This document shows positions 23,618 to 37,400 of a stretch of 64,000 bases of DNA, one piece after another. Position numbers and translations under genes: made by a program. The stretch comes from Semisulcospira habei (Eukaryota; Mollusca; Gastropoda; Semisulcospiridae). The stretch is taken from contig BTPG01000002.1 in assembly GCA_036245525.1 (NCBI GenBank), forward strand, positions 126,288,950 through 126,352,949, in the 5' to 3' direction. Positions within the stretch are counted from its first letter, which is position 1; the number at the start of each line of letters is the position of its first letter. Under the pieces are notes generated by a model, which saw only the letters and a list, made by a program, of their open reading frames with translations, was not told the DNA's origin and searched no databases.

Positions 23618-26600
23618 GTAAGACTTTCAGAGAGCCATTTGACTTCTGTATGCGTTATTTTTAAAAGTTGTCTTTTCTGCCGACTTTGAACAAGTTAAAG
23701 AGGACCATATATGATATAGTTCCTGGTGCCTGTGTGCTTCTCCAGCCTGGGCGCAATAATACGCATCAAGTCATTCAGGATACCTCGTATTCCTACTCCG
23801 AAGATTCAGTGGCGTCTGTCTGAGAGGGAAACACAAGCACGCTATCTCTCTCCGACAAAATGGGAGTTCATGTAATGTCGCTTGATGGCGAAGTCTATCG
23901 GCAATGGCATACAGGTTATTCACCTGTGCGATGTTGCTTTGGAGACAGCATTTTGATCAATAATGCTGTACATAAGTTCACTAGTCAAAGAATTGTTAGA
24001 CGGCACAAGGTTCTTGCAACTTGCAGGTCTTCTTTTCACGCAAAATTGAATTATTGTATGAACAGTTCTCTAATATCTTGAACTAACCAAGTGCATAGAC
24101 TAGAGGTTCACAATCGGAGACCTGCAGCTTGCATCTGTTCCATTTTCCAATCTTAGTCGTTCATGGGGAACATTCAACACCCACAACCCCGACGTCTTTC
24201 CATTACCCCCATCCGTTCTCACATTTACACTTCCAAAATTTTAGAGTAAATATATGAACTACACCTCTAGATCAACTTTGCATGGTACAGGATGAATTGC
24301 AAGAAGTATGGGGAGGGTAAAATTGCATCTTGATGTGAGATAAAACTTCAAGACTTAAAATTAGCATTCACAACACTCGCAAGGTTTGGAAAATAATGTT
24401 ATTTGGATCTGTTTTTTTAGGTTATAGGTATATGCCGGGCAGCTTATTCTTTTTGCATAAACAATAAACCATGTTGTGTACAGATTATGCCCAGTACATT
24501 GCCCAAGTGGCCAACGTGCAGTTGGGAGAGGCCCTCCCTGATGGCACCACAGTCACTTTCATCGACCCTTCTGCCCTTGATGCGGCTCACATGCTTGACC
24601 CCACAACCATGGAGATACATGGGGCCATTCAGATTCCAACGTCGGTCAACATCGAGCATGTCATCCTGGAGCAGCCCATTATTGACCACCTGACGAGCCT
24701 GCAGGCAGGGCTCACACCTGCTGTTGCTACTATTCAAGAAACTGTCGACATCAAACCACCAGTGGGAAAGGTCATAAACAGATATTAAGTCTTATTTAAT
24801 AGTCTTATAGTCGCTGTGCAATACGTTTCAACCTGAGGATCAAAGTAGTGGTGCATGGGACCAGCTATATTTGCAAGGGAGACAACAAATTTGCTTTAAA
24901 TTCTATCTTTTAACATTGATTCTCTCCCTTTGAAGTTTAATAACAATAATAGTGATAAAACCGGTTATTATATCGGCGCTTTACCCAATTCTGTGAACTG
25001 GCTGAAAGCGCCGCAAACTGAACGCAACACACACGCTAATGTGAAACTCATATTCACTAAGAAGACACACGGGACATTCACGTGGAGCAAAGGGTCAGCT
25101 CAGCTATTGAGGTTACAGAAATTTTGATCACATTTATTTGAAATTTTGCCTGCAGGGTTTTGCTTTTGATATCACTTTCTTGATGCGCATTTGTGCAGGG
25201 GCCGTTTAACTGCACACTATGCGACAAAATATTCAACAAGTGGAACCAGCTGCAGCGTCACCTCAAGTGCCATGACGATGACAAACCATTTAGGTATGGA
25301 CACTTACTAGTTTTTAACCCTTTGGCTGTCCATAGCGGTTTTTGCAAAAACTGCTATTGACAGCAAAACCGTTAAGAGGTTTTAAACCAAGTTTTAATGC
25401 CGTTATGTCAACCTCAGTATAACACTGTAGGCGAAAACCACATAGTCAGTCCTTGTCATTTATGTTTGCTTGATTGTTTTGCTGAACTTACATGGGCTTG
25501 TAGGTAAAAGAATTACACAGCCAACAAGCCATGCATAGGCCATCCAAGGCCAATGTCAGTCTGAGGATCAATCCAGATCAAAAAGGTGACTGCCAAGAGT
25601 GTAAAATGCAAAGAAGTACCCAACGGAGAAAGAAACACGCTTAGAAAAGTCGGGAACAACACAATTTATTATTATTTCGGGTAAATACCCTTTGTCAAAA
25701 TAGACAAACAGAGAGATTAGCTGCTACTTATCTTCATTCGCAGAAGGAATGTGGCAGCTGAAGGAGGTGACGTAAAATAAAAGAAAAGGAAGAACAAAAG
25801 TGCGGAAAAAGTAAAAATGATGTCAACGAAAACATCATAAGAGAGAGACTCGGAGAGAAACTGAACACGAGAGACAAGAGTGTGTGTAAGCGCGTGCAGG
25901 AGCGAGCAAAAGTAAATGCGTGTGTGTGAGGCCAGAGAGAGAGAGAGAGAGAGACAGCAAGAGAGAGAGAGAGAACGAACGGGGAGTACCCTTGGGCACG
26001 AAGTAGGCTGAGTGTCTAATACACAAAGCTGGCTAAACACCAACCCGAAGGCAAACTTTATATCACCTTCAAGTTGAGGACTACCTCGGGGAAAAAACGG
26101 GAGGACCCCGGGAAAAAAACCCCAGCATTTAGCACGGTACACAACAAGTAATATCATTGAAACAAAGCAAATAATCAAATTCAATAACTCAAAAGGGTAA
26201 CCGTCTCTCTCTCTCTCTCTCTTTTTTTCTCTCCCCCCCCCCCCCCCCCCCCCCCTCCGTTTTAAAAAAAAAATTTTTTTTTAGTTACCCTTGAAGATGG
26301 TTTCACAACTACCTACTCTCCACTTATAACAATATTCTCTTGCTGAATTTGATTATTTGCTTTGTATTGTACCGTGCTAAATGCTGGTTTTTTTTCCCCG
26401 GGGTCCTCCCGTTTTTCCCCGAGGTAGTCCTCAACTTGAAGGTGATATAAAGTTTGCCTTCGGGTTGGTGTTTAGCCAGCTTTGTGTATTAGACACTCAG
26501 CCTACTTCGTGCCCAAGGGTACTCCCCATTCGTTCTCTCTCTCTCTCTCTCTCTCTGGCCTCACACACACGCATTTACTTTTGCTTGCTCCTGCGCGTGC

Positions 26601-29600
26601 TTACGCACAGTCTTGTCTCTCGTGTTCAGTTTCTCTCCGAGTCTCTCTCATGATTTTTTCGTTGACGTCATTTTTACTTTTTCCGCACTTTTGTTCTTCC
26701 TTTTATTTTACGTCACCTCCTTCAGTTTCCACATTCCTTCTGCGAATGAAGATAAGTAGTGGCTAATCTCTCTGTTTGTCTATTTTGACAAAGGGTATTT
26801 ACCCAAAATATTAACCTTTTAACTACCATACCGCCCGGTTCCGCCCGTGACATATCACTCCATGTACGACCGTACCGCCCCGTTCCGCCCATGACATATC
26901 ACTCCATGTACGACCGTACCGCCCCGTTCCGCCCGTACATACCTACTTTCAGTTTCCACTCAGTTCCAGTTCATTTCGCACCCATTCCAACTTTTAACAG
27001 AATCAATGCATTGTGGGATATGCCTACTTCCATTTCCGCTACATGTGGGGTGCTTTTCGAGTTTGTTTTGAATCAAAAGTTAGGTGTTTTTCGAGACTGT
27101 TTCGCTTACAACGTGACTTGAGCATGGAGAGTGAGTGCAACCCTGAATTTACAGCATTACTGGATGATATTTGTTCAAATTCTGTCAGAGAAGATGACTG
27201 AATCGGACTTCAGCTTCAGTTCAGTGCATATTGAAGATCTTACCAATTTTGAGTCCGATATCAACGATGACGAAGAGCTACCTGTACTTACCTGTGTAAT
27301 GCGGAAGATGACTCTGACCTGTGTAGTACTGGCCACGTGATGGTTTAGACCTATGTTGAGTTTCTTTGACATTAAAAAATATTTTTCTCATATTTTCTTC
27401 AGATGGAATTACGTCAAAAACTTTAAAACTGAATACAGTTCTGAAACCTACCTGACTTGTTTGTCACCTGTGGATATGTCATGAGATATATGTGCGTGAT
27501 CAGTATCATGGAATGAGTAGAGTGGTTCCTGTGGTGACTTCCTAACTGCCACTGGTATGTTTCTAACCAGTTTTGTTGTTTTCTGGATTGAATTTCTGAC
27601 AGAGGTATGGTTTAGCACCTTTTACTGAGATATATGACAGGTAAACAAAGACTGTGGCACACAGACACTTAAAATGACAAAAGTATGATATACTGTATCT
27701 ATGTTCCAACATCATGCCAAAATTTGGTACATTTTGAAGCAGAATTAACATCACACTTACAGTTTGAATTATGTACCCCTGTTTTACTTGGTTTGAATGA
27801 AAAAAAGTTAGGGACACAGGGCAATTTGTAGAAAAATAAGTTGGTAGCTTAAAGGTTAATAAATTGTGTTGTACCCGTCTTTTCTAAGTGTGTTTCTTTC
27901 TCCGTTGGGTACTTCTTAGTCTAAGGATCGTTTACTCAACAGGCATCCATGTTGGATGGAGCCAGAGGCCTGTCGCTTTATGTCCTCCTGTGCTTGTGTC
28001 CGTTTTACATATGATGACATGACACACAATTTATGCTTGCACGAGATTGTAACAACATACAAGAGATATCCTTAACCCCTTCACAGCCAGAAGTGCAAGA
28101 GGCGTATATACCCTCATGAGCTCCCACAGTTGCGGGGTCTCATGAGCATTTATATATATGCCTCTTGCTAGCATCATTTATACCTATGTGTCCCTTGACA
28201 GATTAGAGTTTATATGGAAGTGGATTAGGATAGTTTTAAAGACACTTTTAATCCTAGGAAACACTATTAATGCTAGGAAAAAACATAATACAAGTGAAAA
28301 ATACGTAGATTTTCATGAACCCCTTCAGTTTGTGGGGGCTCATGCAAGTCAGTGCCTCTTGCTGGTACCACTCTTTATTCATGTTCCTTGGATGGATGGC
28401 TCTTTGGCATTGAATGTTGATTTCAGAAAAACAGTCTGCAACCACTGACAGTTAACCCATTCAGCCCTGATGCACTACAGCGGGAGACGGGTCGACCATG
28501 ATAATTCAAGGGTAGTGCTAGATTAGCTTGGCGGCTGTCGGTGCCAGGCTAATTTGGCACTGCCCTTGAATTATCATGTCGATCCATCTCCAGCAACTGG
28601 TGCATAGTCGTTAGATGACGCCTCCAAAATTTGGGAAATACGGCTGTCGGGCTGAAAGAGTTATGGGGTTATGCTTGCAGTGAGTGGATTAGTAAAATAT
28701 GTTCTCTCTCCAGGTGTATGCAATGCTCGGCATCATTTAATGTGGAGGACAACTTGAAGCTACATCTGGCCACTCATGTTGGGGAGGACCGTGAGCCCAT
28801 CTGCCCAGAGTGTGGCAAGAAGTTTTCACGTGTGGCCAGTCTGAAAGCCCACATCATGCTGCATGAGAAGGAGGAGAGTTTGATGTGCCCAGAATGTGGG
28901 GACGAGTTCAGCGTACAAAGCCAGCTGGATCGACACATGAACGAGCATCGCCAGGAGCATGAGGGGGCGCGCACCTACAGCTGCAGACAGTGTGGCATGG
29001 ACTTCCCTAAGCTGGCTGAACTGAGAGAACACATGAAACAGCATTACAAAATCAAGTAAGTGTAGGGATCCAGAAGTTGAGAACACGTGAAACACTACTG
29101 CAAAATCAAGTGAGTGTAATAGGACTTGCATACATTGCATAATGTGATCATTGTGTTGGTAATTTGGGTGTTGCTGCTTTGTATAGACATGTTTTCCTTG
29201 GACAGCATGCATTTGTGTTACGATTGTGGTTGTGTTGTTCTGTGAGAGCATGCATGTGTTAATCGTAGGAAATGAGCCAATATTTATTTGAGCTATCATG
29301 GTTACATATCACGTACCTTTTCAGTGAGATTCTCTATCGTTCATGCATGATAGTGGAATTGGTTTTGTTATGATACGCTAAGATTAGTCCGGAAGCTTCT
29401 AGCAAAGTCGCACGGAGAAGAGCGGTCGACTTTTGTTTTACGTAGATTTGCTAAGAATAAACCAGAACGTTCGGAAATGTCGTTTCAGACATCGGAAATG
29501 GAGACATTCCTGAAAATTGGGAAGGAATGTGGACTCGAAGGAGCTCAACTCCTCGAGTTTGTAAAGGAGAGAGAGGAGAGATTGGAGAGAGAAGAAAAGA

Positions 29601-32600
29601 AACGAGAGAGAGAAGAAAAGGAGAGACTGGAGAGAGAGGAAAAAGAAGAAAAGAGACGAGAGAGAGAGAGAAGAAAAGGAGAGATTGGAGAGAGAAGAAA
29701 GAGCTATAGAACGTGAAATCAGGAAACTCGAAATTCAACGAGAAGAGGTAGAGAAACAATGAGAAGAAGAGTGAGAAGAGGCAGAGAAACAGCGAGGAGA
29801 GGCAGGTCAACACGAAATTCATCTAAATCAGATGGAGATAGAGGCACAGAGCCAGAGAGCTAATGAAGCAAGAGCATTATCCAGCAGAGAGCAAACAACC
29901 CGTGCGCCAAAGCTACCACCTTTTGCAGAAAATTCAGATAAGATGGACGCTTACCTAGAGCGATTTGAGTGCTTCGCAAGCAGCAATAACTGGAGACAAG
30001 AGACTTGGGCTATCAAGCTGAGTGCACTTTTAACTGGCAAAGCGCTTGAATTTTACGCCCGCTTGCCAAGAGAAGAAGCCGAAGGTTATACGCAGTTGAA
30101 AGCTTCCCTGCTGAGACAGTATGACTTCACTGAAGAAGTTTACAGGCGATGATTTCGGAACTGCAAGCCTGAAGAAGGAGAAACACCCGGCCTATTCATT
30201 GAGAGAATCAGGAGCTACCTGGAGAAATGGTTAGAGCTGGCTGGTTTAAACAAAGAGTACCAGGACCTGTGTGACCTCATCATCAAAGAACAAGTCCTCA
30301 ACACATGTTCTAAGGACCTGGCCACCCACCTCGGGGAGCAAAAAGACCAGTCCCTAAAGGCCCTGGCCGACTTTGCTCAAAAATACCTTGACGCCCACAA
30401 CATATAGTTCGGGCCCAGTAAGCCGCAGCGTGTGTATGCACCAGCAGAGGAAATCCACAATGTCAGAGACGCCCCGAAATACAAGCCAGTGGTGAACCTG
30501 ACATGTTTTCTCTGTGGAAAGAAAGGTCACAAGGCGATACGGTGTCCTAAAGATGTTCCCCGAGGCGACAACATCAGAAGATCCAACCAAGATCGCGGGA
30601 TAGCAGGCAGAAGCAGTACCACATCTCAACACAGAGCCGCCGCTGTATTAGCCAATGATGTGACGTCATCCAGTGACTTTGAGTCTGGAGAAATGCGAGT
30701 GACACCGGAGCTGATTGAATCTTTCAGAAAGAATGGACGCATCCCAGTAGGAGATGGGGCTACATTTTTACCAGTCTCAAACATCGCGCTGCCTGAGAAT
30801 GAAGTGCTGAACATGCCGGTGGTGTCAGGATTCGTCGGAAACACACCAGTGAGAGTGCTGAGAGATACCGGTTGTAGTTGCATCATTGTGAGAGAGGACC
30901 TAGTAACTGAAGACCAGAAGCTACAGGAGTGGACCACCCTCATTTTGGCCGACGGAACTGTGAGGATTATCCCCCTTGCCAATGTCAGCCTCGACACCCC
31001 GTACCTGAAAGGAGAGGTGAAGGTGCTATGCGTAAAGACACCAGTCTACGATCTTATCATCGGAAACATTGATGGTGCCAGAAACGCAGACGATCCAGAT
31101 CCAGAGTGGAGACCTGAAACATGTGCTGTTACCACAAGAAGTCAAGCAAAGAAGAGTCACCAGACCATCCCTCTAAAAGTGGCGGACAACACAAAAGCAG
31201 CTGTGGCGAATAGGGAAAGGCTGGTTGAGCTACAGAAAGCCGACCCCACGCTTGACAAGTTCCGACATCAGACTGAGGCCGTAACGCGAAAGGGAAATGA
31301 GATAACCTTCGAGACCAGGAAAAATATCCTGTACTGAATATTCAACAGCAATGGAGATAAACCTGTGCGTCAGGTAGTAGTTCCTGAACCTTTGAGGATG
31401 CAGGTGATGAAATTGGCCCATGATTCCATATTGTGAGGACTCTTTGGGAATCAACAAGACCCTCGATAGGATCCGAGCCGTCTTCTACTGGCCTGATATG
31501 GGAGGCAACGTCACCCGATTCTGCAGGTCATGCGACATATGCCAGAAAATCTCCAAGGGAAAGGTGCCCAAGGTTCCTCTAGAGAAAATGCCACTGATCG
31601 ATATGCCTTTTCAAGCGGGTAGCTGTGGACCTGGTGGGGCCAATATCCCCTCCTAGTGAAGATGGTCATCGCTACATTTTGACCCTGGTGGACTACGCTA
31701 CACGTTATCCTGAGGCCATACCACTGAAGAAAATCGACACTCCAACAGTAGCAGAGGCGCTCGTCGGCATGTTCAACCGTTTGGGGATTCCTGAGGAGAT
31801 CCTGAGTGACCTAGAAACTCAGTTCATCGCAGACTACATGGAGGAAGTCAACCGGCTATTGAGCATCCGACACCTTACTACCACCCCTTATCACCCCATG
31901 TGTAATGGGCTGGTTGAAAAGTTTAATGGAACATTGAAGGCTATGCTGAAGAAACTGTGTGCTGAACAGCTAAGGTTGTGGCATAGATATATCAATGCCT
32001 TGCTCTTCGCATACCGTGAAGTTCCTCAGTATTCGACAGAGTTTTCCCCTTTTGAATTACTGTACGGTAGGACTGTAAGGGGGCCCATGCACATCCTGAA
32101 GGAGCTGTGGACCAAGGATATCGACGCGCCTGAGGTGAAGATCAGCTACCAATACGTCTTCGACCTGAGAGAGAAGCTGGAAGATAGCCTCAGGATGGCT
32201 CGAGAAGAACTGGGGAAGGCGCAGAACAAGGGGAAGCATTACTATGATCGTAAGGCGAAACCTCGACGATTCCAGCCAGGTGACCAGGTATTGGTTCTTC
32301 TTCCTACTGTCAACAAACTCCTGATGCAGTGGAAGGGACCCTACGTTGTCGATACAGTGGTTGGCATCAACAACTACAGAGTCAAGGTCAACAACAAGGT
32401 GAAAACTTACCATGCTAATCTGCTGAAGAAGTATATTGAGAGAGGTCGTCAAGACAAACCACAATTGGCGGCATCGGTGCGTCTTGCTGATGACGAAAGA
32501 CTAGACGACGAGAACCTGTTTGACCTTAATGAACTCCACCACAAGGAGGATGTAGACCCAGACTCAACGAGAAGAACTGCGCGTCCTGACTCAAGAATTC

Positions 32601-34403
32601 AAGCATCGGTTTACACCTGACCCAAGGACAACAGACACCGTCCAGCACGAGGTTAATCTGACGTCAAATGAGCCAGTTCGCAGCAAACCTTATCGTCTTC
32701 CTTATAACACAAGGGAAGAACTGAAAAAGGATATCAAGGAAATGCTGAGTCTGGAAGACATCAGGGAGTCCAAGTCACCATTTGCGTCCCCAGTTGTCAT
32801 CGTGAAGAAACCAGATGGATCCAACCGGGTGTGTGTGGACTGCCGTAGACTCAATAAACTAACAATCTTCAATCCAGAGCTTATGCCCACAGCGGAAGAA
32901 CTGTTCCAGAAGGTCAGTGGAGACCGATTCTTCTCCAAAATTGACCTAAGCAAAGGGTATTGGCAAATCAAGGTTGCGAAAAAGATATCCCCAAGACAGC
33001 ATTCGTCACTGGGCGTTGGGAGTTCCTGAAGATGCCTTTTGGTATGGTGAACAGTGGGCCACATTGAAGAGAGGACTGAAAAAGATCTAGAAGATATGCA
33101 GAATGTGGTCTTTTACTGGGATGACATTTTGGTCCATACCAAAACTTGGGGGGATCACCTCAAAGCCCTCCGAGAGCTGTTCCAAAGACTGTCAGATGCA
33201 AATTTCACCATCCGTCCAAGCAAGTGTATTCTTGGGGCTGACAACATAGACTTCATCGGACACAAATTGAGCGAAGGTTTAAAGGGGCTACAAGACGACA
33301 GCGTGCAGAAGATCACGGATGCCCCACGACCTACGACCAAGACACAAGTCCGCTCATTTATGGGCTTGGCGAACTACTACCGGGAGTTCATACCAAACTT
33401 TGTGGCAGTCACAGGTCCCCTGACTGACTTGCTGAGGAAAGGACAACCTAACGTAGTGAAGTGGGAGGAGGCCCAAGAGCGAGCATTCCAGGCAGTTCGA
33501 GACATCCTAACCGAGAAGCCTGTTCTACATCTCCCTGACCCGTTGAAAACTTTCTTCCTTGGAACAGACGCCTCCAACGAAGGAGTAGGTGCAGTCTTAA
33601 TGCAAGAAGATAATGGAAAACTCCACCCAGTGAGCTATGCCAGCAAAACGTTAACCAGAGCTGAGAGAAACTACTCGACCATCGAGAAGGAGTGCCTAGC
33701 CATCATCTGGGGAGTAAGGCGGTTCGAACTGTACCTTCTGGGTGTGCCATTTGTTCTCCAAACGGACCATCTGCCCTTGAACTATCTAAACTCTGCAAAG
33801 TTGACAAATTCTCGTATTATGAGATGGGCGATGTTCTTGCGGAATTTTGACGTTAAACTACAGTCTATCAAGGATTCGCAGAACTTTGGAGCGGATTACC
33901 TGAGCAGAGCAGTTTGAATGAACATTTCTGTGTCCAGAACAGTTTAAAGAAACATTTCGGTGTCCATGACAGTTTAAAGGGACATGTCTTTGCTCAGGAC
34001 AGTTTAAAGGAACTGTGAGACGATTATTTTAAAGTAGTTGATTTGATTTCATTTTGATGTGAAATTCTTATTATTTGTGGTTTTGTGTAGGTTAATACAG
34101 CCAAAACCGTATTTTTGAGATTTGAGAAGAAATTTTTGTAGAATTTCATTCTAAAAAGGGGGGGTAATGTTACGATTGTGGTTGTGTTGTTCTGTGAGAG
34201 CATGCATGTGTTAATCTTAGGAAACGATCCGATATTTATTTGAGCTATCATGGTTACGGATCACGTACCCTTTCAGTGAGATTCTCTATCGTTCATGCAT
34301 GATAGCGGAATTAGTTTTGTTATGATACGCTAAGATTAGTCCGGAAGCTTCTAGCAAAGTCGCATGGAGAAGAGCGGTCAATTTTTGTTTTGCGTAGATT
34401 TGC

Positions 34404-34438
<35 letters not shown>

Positions 34439-37400
34439 ATTTATATAGCGCTTAATCTTATTCAAAAGCTCTAAGCGCTTTACAATCTGTACACAAAAAT
34501 AAAAATACAATGACATATGCACATAACAAACAAAGCACAATGCCCGAACACACAACTTTTACAATAAACTAAACAACAATACATACATAATAATTTATAT
34601 TCTAATTAACATTCAGTCTAAACAAGGAGGATTGCAGAACTACAACTAAGGCATCAAACACTGGCAGTTATTCAAAGTAAAGCTTGAAGAGGTGAGTTTT
34701 CAACGACCTCTTGAAGTCAGAGACAGACTCGCTGTTTCTGACCTCAAGAGGAAGTGTATTCCATAACACTGGGGCTTGATAAACAAAAGTGCACTGACCA
34801 AATGTTTTAGTTTGGACAGAAGGTACACACAACTTCTGTTTATCAGAAGAGGAGCGGAGCTCACGAGAGGGTGTATACACATGCAGCAAAGAGGACAAGT
34901 ATTCTGGGCTGGTGCCTGAAAGGCAGTTAAAACAGATTGACATAACTTTGTATTGAATACGTGAGGACACAGGTAGCCAGTGAAGGGACTTCAAGATGGG
35001 TGTGACATGCTCAGTTTTACGGACTCTCACAACAAGCCGGGCTGCATTGTTCTGAATTTTTTGGAGGCGATCAATGAGATACTGAGGGCAGCCACAAAGC
35101 AAAGAGTTACAATAATCTAGCTTGGACAGCACAAATGCACAAACTAGTGTTTTAGTGGCTTCCACGGTCAGCAGATGACGAACTGAACTAATACGACGAA
35201 GTTCCAGATAAGCTAATCTACACACTGCACTGACATGCTGTGACATAGATAACTCACTGTCAAGTGTAACACCCAGGTTTCTCACACTCGCAGAGAAGCC
35301 AATGAGTGTTCCATCCACAGACAATGATGCCGGTAAAGGCAGGGACGAAGATAGTCTTGGATTCTTACTCATTTCCTGTATCCCGTCACTAAGTGCACTT
35401 GAGAAATGCGCGCTGCCTATCCCCTCAGTTCGCGCCTAGCCGCCGACCGGGTCGGACGTACCCTCATTACATGTCGCCCGTGCCTAGTGACCGACTTTCA
35501 GTTGTTGATTGTCGTGTGTACGGTGTGTGCAGTACCTGTAACGTAGGAGTATTTTTCCTGTGTGGATTATTACTGTGTAATTGTGGTTGTGATGTCGGAT
35601 TTACTGAGAAGAGTGGACATGATTTCGGACGACAACGTCTTAGACGTGGATGAGGAGATTTCGTTGATGAAGGTGAGTGTTTTAGTTAACACTGGCCCCG
35701 CCTGACCAAGTGTCACGGACACGAGACTCAGAGCAAAACAAACAGTTTTGCAGCTTTCTGTAAAGCGGTGCAACTTCTCACGGAGAAGGCCGCTGACCAA
35801 GTGTCACCGACACAAGACTCAAGGCAAAACAAACAGTTTTGCAGCCCTCTGTAAAGCGGTGCAAATTCTCACGGAGAAGGCCGTTAACACTTTGGGAAAA
35901 AAGCAAAAGACCGCAGGACACCGTCCACACTGGTCCTTCAGCTAAATGCCGCAGACGCGTTTTCCGCCTCTAATGCCAGCACGGCTGGTCACAGGGAAGG
36001 CAGAACGGCGAAATGCAGAGGCAAAAAATATAGAAAGGGAACCGCTTGACGCAGGGGGACATGGGACTGCGGAGATTATAGGAGATGATAATTTGGCCGA
36101 TACGGAGGCAGCCTTTCGTGTCTCGGAAGAGGCGGGACCACCGGTCAAAGAAAGATAGGCACACTGACCTACTTAATTCCCGTTTGGCTTGAGTTGAAGC
36201 GGCTGTCGCATAAAAAGCTCCAAGAAAAGCTGTTACAAAATTCCCGAAAACTGCAAAAATATGAGTGTACCCCGCACAAATGCAGTGGTGTTTCTTGTGC
36301 TAAAAGTCCACCGGACAGACAGACGTACGAATGTACAATACTGAAACTACCCTTTCTAAGGCAGCTGTCGTGGTGCCTTTGTGCACCAATAAGCCTCTGA
36401 CCTAGAAACTTGCAGCGAGCGCTTTCGCCGCGAAAAATTTGCCAGCATCTGTGCTCTGCACGTGGCAATGACCTCTGGTGCTGGTGGCTCTAACCTACAT
36501 AGTGCGTATATATTTAACCTCGGCACAGATTTTGGGAAACTCCCCCACACAAGCCCGCGAAACAGAAAAGCGGTCAAGATATGCCAGCCACAAACTGGCA
36601 GGACCAATGGTGAGGACTCCTTTTTAGACCGACACAGAAAGGTCGGCTGAAAGCGGGTTACTATACGGGGCGGAAAAGCCTACCCCCGCGTGGAGAGTTT
36701 TTCCCTGCGGGAAGTTTTTAGACGCACACCTATCACTCCCCTCTACCGGAGGTCAATATGTTTTAACTGTGCATACCTTGGGTGCATGAGTACCTGAGTG
36801 GGAAACATTTGTAGTTTTTTCAAAACCGGCCAGATTGATACAAAAGTGAACATTTGGAAAACCTTTTCTTCTAACAAGGAAGTACTAGAAACGATCATAG
36901 GTGTGAAACTTAGTTTTTGAGCAGACACCTGACACTAAGCTGTGTACAGCACATTTATACCCAATGAAGCAGAAAACAGAATAATGAAAGCAGGAGTCAA
37001 AGACCTGCTAGGAAAAGGGGTCATAAATTAAAGAGTCTTGCAATGAAGCAGAGCAATTTGTCTCACATTTTTTCTCAGAAAAAACATGACCGAACCATAC
37101 CCACGGGGTTATATTTTTCGGTTTCTGAACAAGGACATTGAGTACCACTCAGAAATTCAAAATGGAAACCATTCATACTGCACTTAATATTGTCACTAAG
37201 GACTGCTATTTCGCATCTCTTGAGCTTCGAGATGCGTACTACTCCGTCTCTGTACATACCGAACTGAATACCAGTAAAATTTCGCTGGAGAGACAAATTG
37301 TATTGTTCCCAAGCATCGCCAGTGGGCCTTGGCCCGATACCCAGGAAGTTTACGAAACTCACAAAACCAATCCTGGCAAGGCTACATGACTTGAATCATT

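Larger units (their letters stand above)
25611..27918. mobile_element. Foldback element with ~600-bp inverted arms
   Basis: The left arm starts AAGAAGTACCCAACGGAGAA and the right arm ends TTCTCCGTTGGGTACTTCTT. The arms run inward to a low-complexity centre at ~26200-26285 (CT, poly-C, poly-T/A). The right arm is split by a TTAA element at 26811-27859. Mirrored frames in the arms arise from the inverted structure and are not genes. No transposase was recognised. Confidence 0.75.

Noticed and set aside
24471..24483. ATG just upstream of exon 2 as an alternative start
   Set aside because: The exon 1 to exon 2 join matches in phase and the ATG lies in the acceptor region, so exon 1 is the better start; an alternative first exon cannot be fully excluded.
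25717..26766. Mirrored frames on both strands ([18 protein letters not shown])
   Set aside because: The same peptide arises from both arms of the foldback element; the inverted repeat explains it and no gene features are present.
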